Assembly (NCBI GenBank): GCA_008692225.1
Contig: VICG01000010.1
Coordinates: forward strand, 2,240,001-2,304,000
Source of the DNA: Monilinia fructicola
Taxonomy: Eukaryota; Ascomycota; Leotiomycetes; Helotiales; Sclerotiniaceae
Direction of reading: 5' to 3'
Length of the DNA: 64,000 nt
Part shown: in pieces, positions 1 to 12,239 of the stretch
Position numbering within the stretch: the first letter of the stretch is position 1
How the letters are laid out: each line of letters opens with the position of its first letter
The notes under the pieces: model-generated
What the model was told of the DNA's origin: nothing
What the model saw: only the letters and a program-made list of their open reading frames with translations
Databases searched by the model: none
Made by a program: the position numbers and the translations under genes

Positions 1-1971
1 GGCGATGGGAATTCGACACGGTCCCATTCATTGACCGTATCCTCTGTGCTCCGAGCCCCCTGCTCTTTGCCCACCCCCCCTTTGGTCGTTTCGACACGAG
101 ACATCCACCGCGCACCGCCCGTGTGCACCGCCCACCCGTGCCTGAAAGCGATCTTTTTTGACCATGGATGGACTCTTGCATGCGACGGCGACGGCCACGG
201 CCATTGATGATCATTGTTGGCCAAATACCCATTTGTTGAGATATCCCCAGAGGAGATGAGAAGAATACTCTCTCTCGATTGGACGCTAGTGCAAACGAAA
301 GAGTGGGTTCGCGATGACCTCTCGACATCAAGGACTATGTATGCATCAAAGGTTTGCTACCCATCACGATACCTACCTTCAAAGAGATTGGCAAGAAGTT
401 CAGAGATTCGGCAATTCAAAGTCCACATCGCCCCAAATCACTGGGTCGGGGCGGTTGATAGAGAAAAGACGCAAGAATGAGGGGAAGGATAAAAACCATC
501 GCTACTCCAGATCAAGAATTGCACCACAGTAAGTATACCTAGGTATCATCAGCTTGTCGGTTACTTACATACCCGATGGGAGATGTACGGTTAAATCGAT
601 CACCCCAGGACATCCGAACTGCCCCCATCCCATCCCATCCCACGACGCGGCGCGGATCTTTCCTGGAACTCTCGCGCCGCGAGATCGCGACGCACTGCGT
701 GGGATATATACCGCATGGAGCATCGCGAAACGCGACGGCAGAGACTCCCCGACGTGGGCGAAACGACAGCCGGGTCACGTCTCGAGGCGCGGGATGATGT
801 CCGTCCACGGCAGTGAGATGGCCACGCATTCCAGGATCTGCAGCCATCTGGCGTCGGGGTTGCAGGCTGGGGATTCAAGGTGATGAAGACGACAACACAG
901 CACCACACGTAGCTCATGGTGGATGGCTCTTTGGAGCCCTGTGCGGCGTTTGTGACTGTGCGATGAGGTATGTTCATGATGGTTTCCCCTGCACCTTCAC
1001 GTCTGGTGGCCATATCCACTCACGGTTCCTGTGAGTCTTCCTCGCTGCGGCTAGAAGGGGGGATCGCGAATCTTGCATCTGGAGAATGTTGACGTGATCT
1101 ATCTACGTAGAGTACCTTCCACACGAGTGACATGACGTCTAGCACATTGCTGGCTGAAACGATAGCTGGCCGATCAGTCAAAGGGAAACAGACACGACGC
1201 GAAAAGATGTAGAGCACACATCACGCACGATACAGTACAGGAGCAAGGTAAACATTGATTCATCTACAGTAATACAGCATCTAGTGATGTCAACATGCCT
1301 CGGTTCCAGACTAGAGAGGATGGAAGCTCTCTCGGTTCTCTGAGTTGTTTTTACAGTCCGGACGGAGTACAACAAAGAGTAATGCAAGTGCAAGTCTGAT
1401 ACAGTCAAGTTCATTGAAGAACGGGTCTTCTCCACCCCGCCACGCCGAGCAAGGTACGACGACGTGTTTTATGGATCCTCGGGGATGCCTTCGAAACACT
1501 GCGGCTCGATTCTCCGTCCTGTGCTACTACAGTATACCGTGGCACACTGACAAAGTGGCGCCATGACACCGAGCGGCGCAGCTCTGGATACAGGGAGGGA
1601 CAATTTGTGGCAGTGACATTTTGCCACGAAAAGTGACGGAAGTTGAGACGGTGAAGGCAGAAAAGGCGATGGCTGTGGATCGTATAACAAATGAATGCAC
1701 GCAGATGGAGCTTTGACATGAGAAGAGCCCCAGCTTTATTCAATGCATCATCTTCAGATTCCGATTCCGAACCACTTTTCAAAAAGGGCGGGGTTGGGAA
1801 TGCTCTCGGAGGAAAGGTATAGGCTCACAGGCTCACAGGTTATACCTCAAGGTGGAGGGCTGGGTGGATGGAGGGTGCTGGTGGAGGAAATGAGAGACGA
1901 AAAAGGAAATTCAGAGGAAGGAAAAGCTTCAATCAAAGATCCGTACTAATGCAAAGCTGTGCAGAGTACAG
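1..1971. other. Intergenic, no gene recognised
   Basis: This stretch is comparatively GC-rich up to about 1.1 kb. It carries several overlapping open frames on both strands between about 540 and 1020, none of which has a recognisable domain or a convincing start. Overlap on opposite strands in GC-rich DNA argues against any of them being real. It could be the promoter or 5' leader of a gene outside the window. One copy of the 9-mer-like motif ACGGAGTAC lies at 1362-1370. Confidence 0.5.
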
Positions 1972-2206
1972 TACTCTCCCCCCCCCGGAATAAATGTTAA
2001 AGTATGGGTCGGCCCATATAAATCTAGCAAATAGTTTTTATCATTGGACCTCGATTTTGCCACAGCTCAAGGATAAAAATTTGCTAAATTCCACCCTGAT
2101 TCAACTAAAAGATCAAAATCTGGCTTGTGCAAAGGATTATAACCAATCAGATGAAGCAAACTGGGGAGGATCCATCAATTAACATTTATTCCGGGGGGGG
2201 AGAGTA
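1972..2206. mobile_element. MITE-like element with C-rich terminal inverted repeats
   Basis: The left end (1974-2000) starts CTCT, then nine C, then GGAATAAATGTTAA. The right end (2179-2204) is its reverse complement, with eight G in place of nine C. The arms are thus near-perfect inverted repeats of about 26-27 bp around an AT-rich core of about 178 bp that has no coding capacity. Both ends are flanked by TA (1972-1973 and 2205-2206), as expected for a TA target-site duplication of the Tc1/mariner superfamily. The core contains no transposase, so the element would be non-autonomous. Family assignment rests only on size, terminal repeats and TA flanks. Confidence 0.7.
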
Positions 2207-3850
2207 CAATACTGACTGTACGGAGTACGGAGTACACTACTATATTATACTTGCACAGTAGAGCTGCATTACAGCTGCACACCTGCACCGTTCCTGTCCA
2301 ATTGCCGGAAATGAAGTTTCAAATTATCTTGCTATGGAGACTTTCCTGCCACCTCTTTGAAGATTTTGGTACGTGTCCATTCACGAATGCCAAATGGTAA
2401 TTAATACATTATACTCCGTACATTATACAGTAGTACTGTACATAGTTTGATGTCGAAAAGATGGCTGGAAAATCATGAAATACACTCACTCACCCGGTCG
2501 GTCAACCAACCAACCTTGTCGGGATAAATTCCGTGGCACTGTGGGAGACCCAAGGAAAGAGGAAAGGCAAGGAAAGGAAAGGAAAGGGAAGGGAAAAAAA
2601 GCAAAGGCAAGGAAAGAAGAAAAAGATTAAAGATTGGTGAAGGAAGCTTGGAAGGTTTTTGCCAAGACTTTGCGGAGTCGGCTAGCTGCGACGCTAAGGG
2701 AGAAAAACCAATCTCGGGCGGGAGTCGGAAGGCGGCGTTGGGTGTCAGAAAGGTCGGAAAGGGAAATGAGTTTGGACAAGGTACCTGAGCTAAGTTGAGC
2801 CAAGTCGAGCTAAGGAAGCTGAGGGAGCTAGAAGAAACTTAGTCGGGGTTGATGCGCATTCGGTAGGATGTCGCAACCAATCGTAGAGCGTGAGCGCTTT
2901 TGATACTGCCTAGGTGAGGTGACGGGAGAAGAAGAAAAATGGATCCTTTTCCGTTGGTTAGAGAGTTAGAGTTCCTTTCCTTTGATTTGAAGCTTGGATG
3001 AAAATTGAAATGAAGGTGGTGGTGGTGGTTATCAAGCTTGGCTAAGCCGAGGTTATCGTCTATACGGAGTAGATGAGGAAAGGTTGCTTGATTGCGTGTT
3101 TTCTTTTTCCTTATCAATTGGTAGCTGCGGAGTATTACTACTGCTACTGTGCTACTGTGCTACCTATCAAGCAATCGAGGTTTATCTCTTTGGAATCTGG
3201 ATATACAAGCAGGTGAAATGTGATCCAATGATGAAAAGCTTACCGGTGTGAGTGATATGATGATGTGATGTGATGTGATGCGATGGACTAATTAGGTAAT
3301 TGATCAATCGATTAATTGATTGATTGATTAATCTACTTGATGAATTCATAAAGCTCTAGATGCATCCTGTACTCTACTGCTACTACTGGATATATTTTAT
3401 GTATGTATAATATGTATGGTATCTACTGTATTACTGTACACTTTTACTTTTACATGTGAGATGGCTCGGGTAGAGCTTGACTATACAGAGTACTGTACTC
3501 TGCTTTGCTTTACTTCGCTTGAGGTTACACTCCGTCTATCCTACCATCCAATGAATTCCGTACACGATACGAGTCAAGTCAAGGATCTTCCATTCGTGAG
3601 GAGCTGAAGCTGAAGCTGAAGTACGGACGGACGGAGAAGAAGCAGAAGTACAATTGAATTTATTTCTTACCAGTCTTACAGATTTGAATTCACACTTATC
3701 CATATTGGACGTGGTGTACAGAAGAGACGACCAATTGTCAAGCGACGTGGTTGTGATTGTCGTGGTGATTATGATGATTACCATGTGTAGACTCTAGACT
3801 CTAGGGTCTTGAGAGAGAAGTTGTGCAAGATCCAACCGGAGGATTCCTTG

Positions 3851-3881
<31 letters not shown>

Positions 3882-6179
3882 AGTCCTTACTCTCCGTACG
3901 GTCTGTATTGTGTTGATGGTACGGGACTAGCTGGAGCTCCTTAATATCGGAAACTCACTCATATCACATACGGAGTATTGAAACTTGAAAGCCAAAAAAG
4001 ATGCGATGGCTGGGGGACCGAGAACTAGAACATTGGAACACGAAGATCCACTTTTGCATGTCTCCACTTTTACTTACTTGATGTGGTATAGAGGGGCTTA
4101 GCGCATTCATGGATCAATGGGGAGTTGTTAATACAGCACAGTAGTAGGTATGGCTAATAAGTACTCTGTATGAAAGGACAAGAACAAGAACAAGGGTCAA
4201 GACGAGACCGATTAGAATTGAGAGGGGAAGTACCTTACTCTGTTCATACTGTAGCAAAGAGAATCAATTGACACCACCAAGCCACCCACCCACCGACCTA
4301 AATGCACGAATGGAGGGATGGATGGATGGATGGATGGATGGATGGATGGGATAATGTAATGATGCTATACTCTTTTCATAAGGATGAATAATTATGATTG
4401 ACAAGAAAGTTCTACTTTATTCTATTCTATCCAATCCTATCCTATCCTATCCTACCCGAACCATGTATGTACTATGTACTGTTCGGAATAGGGAAGTCCA
4501 AACACCTAATTCTCAAGTTCAAAGCATAGCTGAGTTTTGGCTTGAGGGAGATCATGGTCCATGGAATCGATCTCTGGGGTAACTTAGCATAAAAAGAAGG
4601 TAAATCAATCTACGGAGTACCGTATCTCCAGCATTGAAGTCTACTCCGTATCCAATATCGCGCCTGTCCATGGGTACGAGATAAGAACATCCAAGAGGAA
4701 ATTGAAGGTCAATACAATCAATATAAAAAGTAGATGCATACCATAGAGAGGACAGTAGAGATGAAAAGTATCTACTCTGGAGTCCGTACAGTTTCACCAG
4801 TCCAAAATGATGAGATTATATCGAAATGCTTTATTTTCTCCTTATTCATCCATCGCTTACGTACATACTACATACAATTACAGTACAATACATACTCTAC
4901 TAGTAATACTACCTACCTAGTACGTACCAGTACCAATACCAGATCTTATCTACTCTGTACTATTTACTTATTTATACCTTTACACAGAAACTTACATATA
5001 CCACCCTTCTTTCAACAACAACAATAATAATAAAAAATTAGAAATAAAAATAAAAATAAAAATAACAACATCAACATCAACATCTATCTTCCCTATATGG
5101 TTCATTTTACCATCTTTTTCTCTCTTTTCTTCCTTCTTTCCTTCTTTTCTTTCCTCTTAATTTCTGTCTGTAATATAACTTGGCCGCTTCTATAGATATC
5201 CATGGATAACTGATTCAATCCTATCCTATGATTCCTATGCCATCCTATCCCTTCCCATCCCTTCTCATCCCATCCCTTCCCTTCCTTCCCTTCCCTTCCC
5301 TTCCCACCTGGGCATTATCTTACCAACTCCATCCCAACCAATTCAATTCCACTTCAATCCAATTTCATTCAATCTCACGGAATATACTCAAATAATTACT
5401 TCATTCGGTTAGTCCCACATGGTATTTATCATCAACTGTACGGCGATTGAATGTAAACAAACACATAAACAAATAAACAAACAAAATAAAACATGATTCA
5501 ACGATTCGATGATGGTGATAATAATTATTTAAAATTCATTTTCATTGAATTGCTCTTGTTATTGTTTACCTTGTTCCTGTTTTGTTGACTGGATACAAGA
5601 ATTGAAGATGGAATGAATGTTGAATGTTGAATATTGAACATTGAACATTGAACATTGAAACTGGAAATTGAAAATCAAAAATCAAAAATATCCAACCACC
5701 TTGATTTCCTCCATCTCCCTTCCCTTCCCTTCCCTTCCCTTTCCTTTCCTTCCCTTCCCTTCCCACCTCCACCTTTCTTAACTTCTTTCAAACTTACTCC
5801 CATACGCTCCTCCCACTCATCCACCCCACATCTACACAAATACAACCTCAAAATCGCATCCCCAATCAACTTTGTACACAACAAAGATCAATTAATTCTT
5901 TTCATACACACCCACCCTATTTACTTTTTGCACATCCCGCAACATCAACACCACCACCACCACCACCACCATCATCATCATCAAATTATTTACTCTTGCC
6001 TCACTTTTTGGTTCATCTTGAAGACCTCGAAATAATTTTTTGAATTTGAAAGTCGAGTCAAGAAACGTCAACAGAACGTTATCTTCCCTCTTCCTTCTAC
6101 CTCAAGAAGTAGAGATCCCTTCTTGTGATATCCTTTCGGTCCGCTGAAAGGTATTCGAGAAGTGTTCTCGCATTGAAAG
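2207..6179. other. Long intergenic region full of simple repeats
   Basis: No gene is recognised. The region holds purine-rich runs at 2550-2620, ATGTG-type repeats near 3255-3285, TGATT repeats near 3310-3335, (ACT)n at about 3850-3882, (GGAT)n at about 4314-4350, TTCCC-type pyrimidine runs at 5230-5305 and 5715-5765, and a (CAC)n/(CAT)n tract near 5948-5982. The motif TACTCCGTA or its complement occurs at about 2219 (tandem), 2412, 3063, 3969, 4611 and 4642. The last part probably includes the promoter and 5' leader of HEX-1. A first HEX-1 exon could lie between 6000 and 6180 but could not be fixed. Confidence 0.5.
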
Positions 6180-7820
6180 GTCGTCAACCTGGACTTTGAC
6201 GCACGAGTACCGATCCCCTTCAGCATCTTCCCGTCGTCGTATAGAAGCGACGTCGCTGTCCAACACATTCAAACCACCGAGACTCACGTCGAAGGTGAAA
6301 TCACTTTACCACATCACCACCAGCGCGTCGGACGGGAAGGTCAAGAAGAGGACGCGCAATCTGTCTACTCTCAACATACTCAACATCAACACCAACATCA
6401 GCATCAGCATCATCTCCCCCCACCATCACCCCAACCCAACCTTCCCCCCCCTCCTCAACGACAAGAGTATCTAGAAGAAGAGATTCGTATTACCCGTGAA
6501 GAAGACCGCCGTTCAGAATACCGTCCGAGCCGAAGGGAAGAAGAAGAAGAAGAAGAGGAAGTTTATATTCGCGAAGAACGCAGGTTAGTAAAACGTTTCC
6601 CTCTGTCTCTCTCTCTGTCTTTGCTCTCTTGCTCTCTTGCTCTCTTTTTGCCATGTTATATTCACAAATATGGAACAATCCACTCTCTATGAATAAAATC
6701 ATAAAACCCAACAACACACACCTCCAACATACACAAAACGCAGCCAAATGTCTACACCTCCATTTTCACCTCTTTTTCATCCGTCTTCGCATTTTCCCAT
6801 TTCCCCCTTCTTTCGCCCCCCTCCCCCCCTCCTCCTTCCCTTCCATTTCCCATTTTTCCCCTTCGGTGGTTGGCTCGTTCTACAACATCAGAGATCTGGC
6901 CATATCGGAAGCTCCAGGACCCAATTAACCATTAATTGGGTCCCTTCTGAGACAAATTTGCCAGCTTTCTTGTTTTTCTTACGACGCACCAGTCCAACGA
7001 TCTTCGGTTTAGTCCCAGCCCCCTCCCTTACCCAAAATATACATGGGATCTTTTTTTCCTTTTAGTGTTGACACAGTAACGCTCACCGTTTAATTTTCTT
7101 CATTAACTGACCTTTTGGTTTTTCTTACCTTCTTTAGACCCGAACACAACAACACAAAACACCACTCTGCTTCCTTCGATATCAACACCCCACACCACCA
7201 CCGTCACTTTGAAGCCTCCTTTGAAAGAGACAGTGATCGTCATCATAAACATAAACACACTGAGGTTAATATCGAACTTCCCCGTCGTGAACATAATCAT
7301 CACCATCACCATCACCGCCGTCATCGGAAGCAGATTATCAACAGAAGTGTCATCATCAATCGTCCGAACATCATCGAGAGAATCTCGGTCAGTCAACGTG
7401 TCCGTAACCTCGTCGTTACGAACACTCCGAACTTGGTTCTGAGTCTGAGTTCTCTGTCCTCAAAAGAGTCCCACCGAAACTCAAATCGATTTCGTCGAGC
7501 GTCAATACCGTTCCCGAACTCAACCCATTACAAGGAAGACCCTGTCATCGACCCTCACATCTCGTGTTTCTGAGCCAAGATATATTGAGGAGACCCGCGT
7601 TAACCGAGACAACAACCATCGTCCATCACCTCGATCTCACTCCCACAAACCCAAGTCAACCACCTTCCACGAAGAAAAATTCGAGGAAGTTCACGTCAAG
7701 CAACCTCGCACACCCGCCCGATCTACTTTCACCGAAGAAGTACGTGACAGAGAACTTGTCAAGTACTCACCACCAGCACCTAAATCAACCACTTCCAACT
7801 TCAAACCAGTAAATCTCGAA
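6180..7820 (+). CDS. N-terminal extension exons of the long HEX-1 form
   Basis: A reading frame from about 6180 runs to 6583 and encodes a segment rich in His and Gln, then Glu and Arg (it contains REEDRRSEYRPSRREEEEE). It ends at a good donor (CAG|GTTAGT). A roughly 550-base intron (6584-7137, ending TCTTTAG) joins in phase to an exon starting at 7138 (RPEHNNTKHHS), which is also rich in His and Arg and carries a run of six His. From about 7390 to 7560 the coding character changes frame, probably twice. It then continues in frame (SRVSEPRYIEETRV...) into the MGYYDDEG start of the core protein. Long, charged N-terminal extensions made by alternative splicing are known for HEX-1 in several Pezizomycotina, and I rely on that for the interpretation. 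The true first exon and ATG upstream of 6180 were not resolved. The frame changes may be sequencing indels or unrecognised small introns. Confidence 0.55.
6584..7137 (+). other. Large HEX-1 intron with perfect internal hairpin
   Basis: The donor is GTTAGT and the acceptor TTCTTTAG. At about 554 bases it is ten times longer than the other introns in the window. It contains a perfect 12-bp inverted repeat, GGACCCAATTAA and its complement, at 6917-6928 and 6932-6943, separated by three bases. The rest is pyrimidine-rich. A strong hairpin and large size would fit regulated or alternative splicing, but this is inference. Confidence 0.5.
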
Positions 7821-8526
7821 ATGGGTTACTACGACGATGAAGGTAAGCTTTATCTTTGTTTTTTCTCTCTAACCCCCCATCATGTACCCTAAGCATCATC
7901 ATCAGGGAATTACCACTCCTTGCGTGGAGAGGATTACCATGGAAGCGGGAAACACATTTACCAGGACCCAATTGACTCTCTCGATTTAGCCGGCGCCCCA
8001 GTTGTTGCTGCCCCAAAGCAACCTCCCCAACACTGTTACCATCCCTTGCCACCACATCCGTATGGGTGATCTCTTGATGCTCCAAGGCCGTCCCTGCCAG
8101 GTTATCCGTATCACCACCTCCGCTGCTACTGGCCAACACCGTTACTTGGGAGTCGATCTCTTCACCAGACAATTGAATGAAGAGTCCTCTTTCATTGCCA
8201 ACCCAAGCCCAAGCGTCGTCGTTCAAACCATGTTGGGACCCGTCTTCAAGCAATACCGTGTTCTTGATCTCCAGGACCACACCGGTAAGCATTCCTGTTC
8301 ATCACACCCCACACACTTGTCTCGTGCTAACGTTGAATTAGTTGTTGCCATGACCGAGACCGGAGATGTCAAGCAAGCCGTTCCCGTCTTGGACCAATCC
8401 AACCTCTGGACCCGTCTCAAGGAGGCCTTCGAGGGTGGCCGTGGTAGCATCCGCATCATGGTCGTTGCCGATGGTGGTCGTGAGATTGCCGTTGACATGA
8501 AGACCGTTCACGGATCCCGTCTATAG
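7821..8526 (+). CDS. hex1: HEX-1, Woronin body core protein
   Basis: HEX-1 self-assembles into the crystalline core of the Woronin body, a peroxisome-derived organelle that plugs septal pores after hyphal damage. The short form starts MGYYDDEG, matching the usual HEX-1 start. Introns lie at 7843-7905 and 8285-8341, both GT-AG. The core carries the family signature, with segments PCHHIRMGD, GRPCQVIRI, TSAATGQHRYLGVDLFT and TMLGPVFKQYRVLDLQD. It ends in SRL, a type 1 peroxisomal targeting signal. The protein is related to eIF5A, but the hypusine lysine loop is replaced by SAATGQHRY, which separates it from the translation factor. An extra C at about 8019 (between AAG and AACCTC) breaks the frame just before NLPNTVTIPCH. 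The rest is perfectly conserved, so a sequencing error is likelier than a dead gene. Confidence 0.93.
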
Positions 8527-9591
8527 AAATCTTCCTGTAATTGTCATACCATGGCGTACAACTGGCGACCTTTCCAAGGCGGAGTCTCATTTTCTTGTTT
8601 CTTTTTCACGATTTCTTTGCATTTTCGGAGGGAAATTTGAATGATGATGGGGGTAGATATGGATTCAAATTGATTAATGAGGGATGAAATTTGGACGATC
8701 GAGTTTTATCTGGTCTTTCAGATTATTTTAGTTTAACGAAGTATTCAAGTAGTTACTCGACGTCATTGATGATAACGCTACTTTTGGTGGCATTCTTATG
8801 ATGGATGGTATCGATGATTCTTGATACTGAGGTCTTTTTCTTTTTTGTAATTGTAAATAGGATCAGACCCAGAATGAAAACACGCTGCTTGTCTTTTGCC
8901 TCTATTTGTACTTTGATTGAATTCCAACGTGAGGTTGAACTTGGAGAATGTAACATGGTGAATTCCAAACCACTTGAGAATGTAGCTCTTTGCATCGCCA
9001 CTCTTCATCATCATGATGCACCATTCCCCCTTTCAATTCAGATGTCTTGTTTATTTCTCATACCTTTGTCATTTATACCTTGGCTAGACAATGACAATTA
9101 CATAGATCCCTTTTACTCGAGCAAAGGATCTCAGAACTTCCCCCTTCGCTTTTAATTCCATGCCCGTGCGATATCCGATCAAGTACCTTGATGGTTCATG
9201 GGTGAGAACAAGCACGAGCATATTACCTAGTTACCTACTTGTACCTTCCTTCTTATCTGGGTAGGCACAGCACATGATACCTTTCCCCACATCCACAGAG
9301 TTCCCCCAGATAAGCTTCATTGATTGATACTCCGTAGATAATCTCTCGAGTAGATGGAGAGAGAACATTGAATCATCAAGACTGTCTCTCAATCACTATT
9401 TTCTATTTTCCATTTTCCATCTTTTATCTTTCATCTTTCATCTTCCATCTTCCATCTTTCATCTTCCTTTCCATTTTCCATCTTTTATCTTTCATCTTTC
9501 ATCTTCCATCTTCCATCTTTCATCTTCCTTTCCATCTAAATCCTTTACCCAAATCCATCTCCCCCCCTGATCTGCACATCAAATCAATATC
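8527..9591. other. Intergenic: HEX-1 3' region and aminopeptidase leader
   Basis: The HEX-1 3' untranslated region occupies the first few hundred bases. No gene is recognised in the rest. A TACTCCGTA motif lies at 9328-9336. The 61-bp tandem duplication described separately sits directly before the next start codon. Confidence 0.5.
9410..9531 (+). repeat. 61-bp pyrimidine-rich tandem duplication
   Basis: Two copies (9410-9470 and 9471-9531) appear identical and are built of CATCTTTC and CATCTTCC units. They end 60 bases before the aminopeptidase start codon, so they probably lie in its promoter or 5' leader. CT-rich leaders are common before highly expressed fungal genes. Confidence 0.8.
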
Positions 9592-11254
9592 ATGGGTTCA
9601 TCTCAATCAACTCCACACTTCCCAACTGAAGCTGCGGCCAAACGTATCCTTCTTGAGAAGATCCAAGATATGAACCTTGATGATGCGGAGGATGATTATA
9701 TTCATGTCAATGAGAAAGGTGGTGCCTTTCAAAATACTTCCAGAGCTCAGTGGACTCCTCTGAGTGCTTCTAGGGTTGAGAAGTGGGAAGAGGAACTTTT
9801 AAGTGATCCTAAGAATCGGTATGTGATGACTCTATCTCCAACTTATTTCGAGGTCCTGTGCACGTCAAGCTCTTGATACTAATACAGAACGATTATATAG
9901 ACTAGCCCTTAGTGCCCTCAGTTCCGCAGACCCTCGAACAGTCTTGACATCTCGAGTTACCCTCAATCAAGATCAACAAATCTTCTCCGTCAAGATACCA
10001 TTCGAAGGAGCACCAATCACCAACCAAAGACAATCAGGAAGATGCTGGTTATTTGCTTCCACAAACGTCTTTCGAGTTGCATTGATGAAGAGGCATAATC
10101 TCAAGGAGTTTGAGTTATCACAGGCATATCTATTCTTCTGGGATAAATTGGAAAAATCCAATTATTTCTTAGAGCAGATTCTCGATACAGCGGGCGAAGA
10201 TTTAGATAGTAGATTGGTTCAGACGCTACTCTCCACTCCAGTTAGTGATGGAGGGCAATGGGATATGTATGTTCTTCTTTATGATATCATTCTCTTGACA
10301 CCAAAAACTAACCCACTGCTTGTACAGGGTTTACAACCTCGTTCATAAATATGGTCTTGTACCACAAGTCCTATACCCAGATAGCTTTAATGCTCAGACA
10401 TCGTCTGTGATCAATAGTGTCATCACACCACCAAACTCCGCGAAGATGCTCTCAAGTTGAGAGCTGCTGCTGCTACACAGTCAGCATCTACCTTGAACAA
10501 TCTAAAGGAGAAGATGGTTCGCCAAATTCATGGCATTCTTACTCTCGCTCTTGGTCCACCACCTGCTTCTGATACTACCTTTACATGGCAATATCTGGAT
10601 AAGGATGGTAAAGCTCAGGAATTGAAAGCGACACCTATTGAATTCTCCAAGGAATTGAATACCCCAAAATCAATCAAAATCACCAATTCCACAGTCCATG
10701 ATATGTTCTCTCTAGTCAACGATCCAAGAAATGAATACAACACTCTTCTCACCGTCAATCGCCTCGGCAATATCGTTGGTGGTCGTCCAATCACCTATAT
10801 AAATGTTCCCATGTCCACCATCAAGGCCGCCTGTATCTCCATGCTAAAAGCCGGACTTCCAATCTTCTTTGGCTCTGATGTTGGAAAGTACAGCAACAGT
10901 CAAAAAGGAATCATGGATCTTGATCTTATCGACTATGAACTTGGCTTTAATGTCAGACTCGGCATGTCTAAAGCTCAACGTTTAATGACGGGTGAAAGTG
11001 CCATGACTCACGCCATGGTTCTCACAGCTGTACATCTCGATGAACAGGGTAAGAGCGTAAGATGGAGAGTTCAAAACAGTTGGGGTGAAGGAGCAGGAAC
11101 GGATGGCTGGTTTGTTATGAGTGATGCTTGGATGGATGAATTTGTTTATCAGGCGGTTGTAGAACCAAGATTTGTGACTAAGGAGATTAGGGATATTTTG
11201 AAGACGAAACCAAAGGTTTTGAATCTTTGGGATCCAATGGGGGCTTTGGCTTAG
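9592..11254 (+). CDS. Bleomycin hydrolase / cysteine aminopeptidase C1B
   Basis: This is a cytosolic papain-fold aminopeptidase of the Lap3/Blh1 (PepC) family, which trims peptides and hydrolyses homocysteine thiolactone and bleomycin. All three catalytic positions are visible: Cys in QSGRCWLFAS, His in AMTHAMV and Asn in RVQNSWGE. The C-terminus is WDPMGALA, typical of the family, where the tail enters the active site. Exons are 9592-9818, 9901-10266 and 10328-11254, with GT-AG introns. The start MGSSQSTPHFPTE is followed by a short variable leader. At about 10424-10430 the frame breaks in a conserved stretch (VIT, then KLREDALKLR), with two extra bases or one missing. The remainder is intact. 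It is probably a functional gene with a consensus error, but a recent frameshift cannot be excluded. Confidence 0.92.
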
Positions 11255-11542
11255 GGATGATTTTTGGGTTGAGTTTGTGGGTTACAGGTGATGATATGGT
11301 TTGATGGCATGATTATGAATTGAATGGGTTGAAGGTTGGGATGAGAGAACGAGGAAATGCGATGAGATTTTCTAGATATCAATGGTTCATTATGCATTTC
11401 GTATTAGTTTTTTAGTTATTGGTAGTAGTAGTATTCATATATTGACTTCTACTTATCTCTTCCCTCTAAATCAATTGACTTCTTAATTACTCGACTATTA
11501 GATGCTTGATTAATAAATGTAGAAACGCCGCCAATCAGTTAT

Positions 11543-11749
<207 letters not shown>

Positions 11750-11789
11750 CTACTATCAATCCCTTAATCTTAAAGCGCAAGCTAATGAA

Positions 11790-11839
11790 AAGGAAGGAAG
11801 AAAGGAAGGAAGGAAGGAAGGAAGGAAGGAAGGAAGGAA
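11790..11839. repeat. (GGAA)n microsatellite
   Basis: About twelve GGAA/GAAG units with one interruption. It is followed by TGTCTG/TATGTC hexamers to about 11890. Confidence 0.9.
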
Positions 11840-11915
11840 GGTTAGGGGACTTTATGTCTGTGTCTGTGTCTATGTCTATGTCTATGTCTGGATATGGATT
11901 TAGATTTGAATATGG

Positions 11916-12090
11916 ATTGGATTGGATTGGATTGGATTGGATTGGATTGGATTGGATTGGATTGGATTGGATTGGATTGGATTGGATTGGATTGGATTGG
12001 ATTGGATTGATTGGATTGGATTGGATTGGATTGGATTGGATTGGATTGGATTGGATTGGATTGGATTGGATTGGATTGGATTGGATTGGA
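11916..12090. repeat. (ATTGG)n array, about 34 tandem units; CCAAT on the minus strand
   Basis: A pentanucleotide array of about 175 bp with one slipped unit near 12006. Read on the minus strand every unit presents the CCAAT box core. It decays into GGATAGGATGG and GGATATGGATAT. Confidence 0.95.
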
Positions 12091-12239
12091 TAGGATGGAT
12101 ATGGATATGGATATCAATTGGATTGGACATATATAAAGATAACATACTGGGGTATAAACGAAGGAGGATTTTGGTAGGGGATGGGAAGGAGAGAGGGAAA
12201 GAAGAGAAGGAAGGGATTTGTATATTGGTTTGTTGGTTT

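Noticed and set aside
540..1034. Overlapping open frames on both strands in GC-rich DNA
   Set aside because: No recognisable domain, mutually exclusive frames and no plausible splice structure.
8002..8526. eIF5A translation factor
   Set aside because: The fold is related, but the hypusine lysine loop is replaced, the C-terminus is SRL and the residues match HEX-1.
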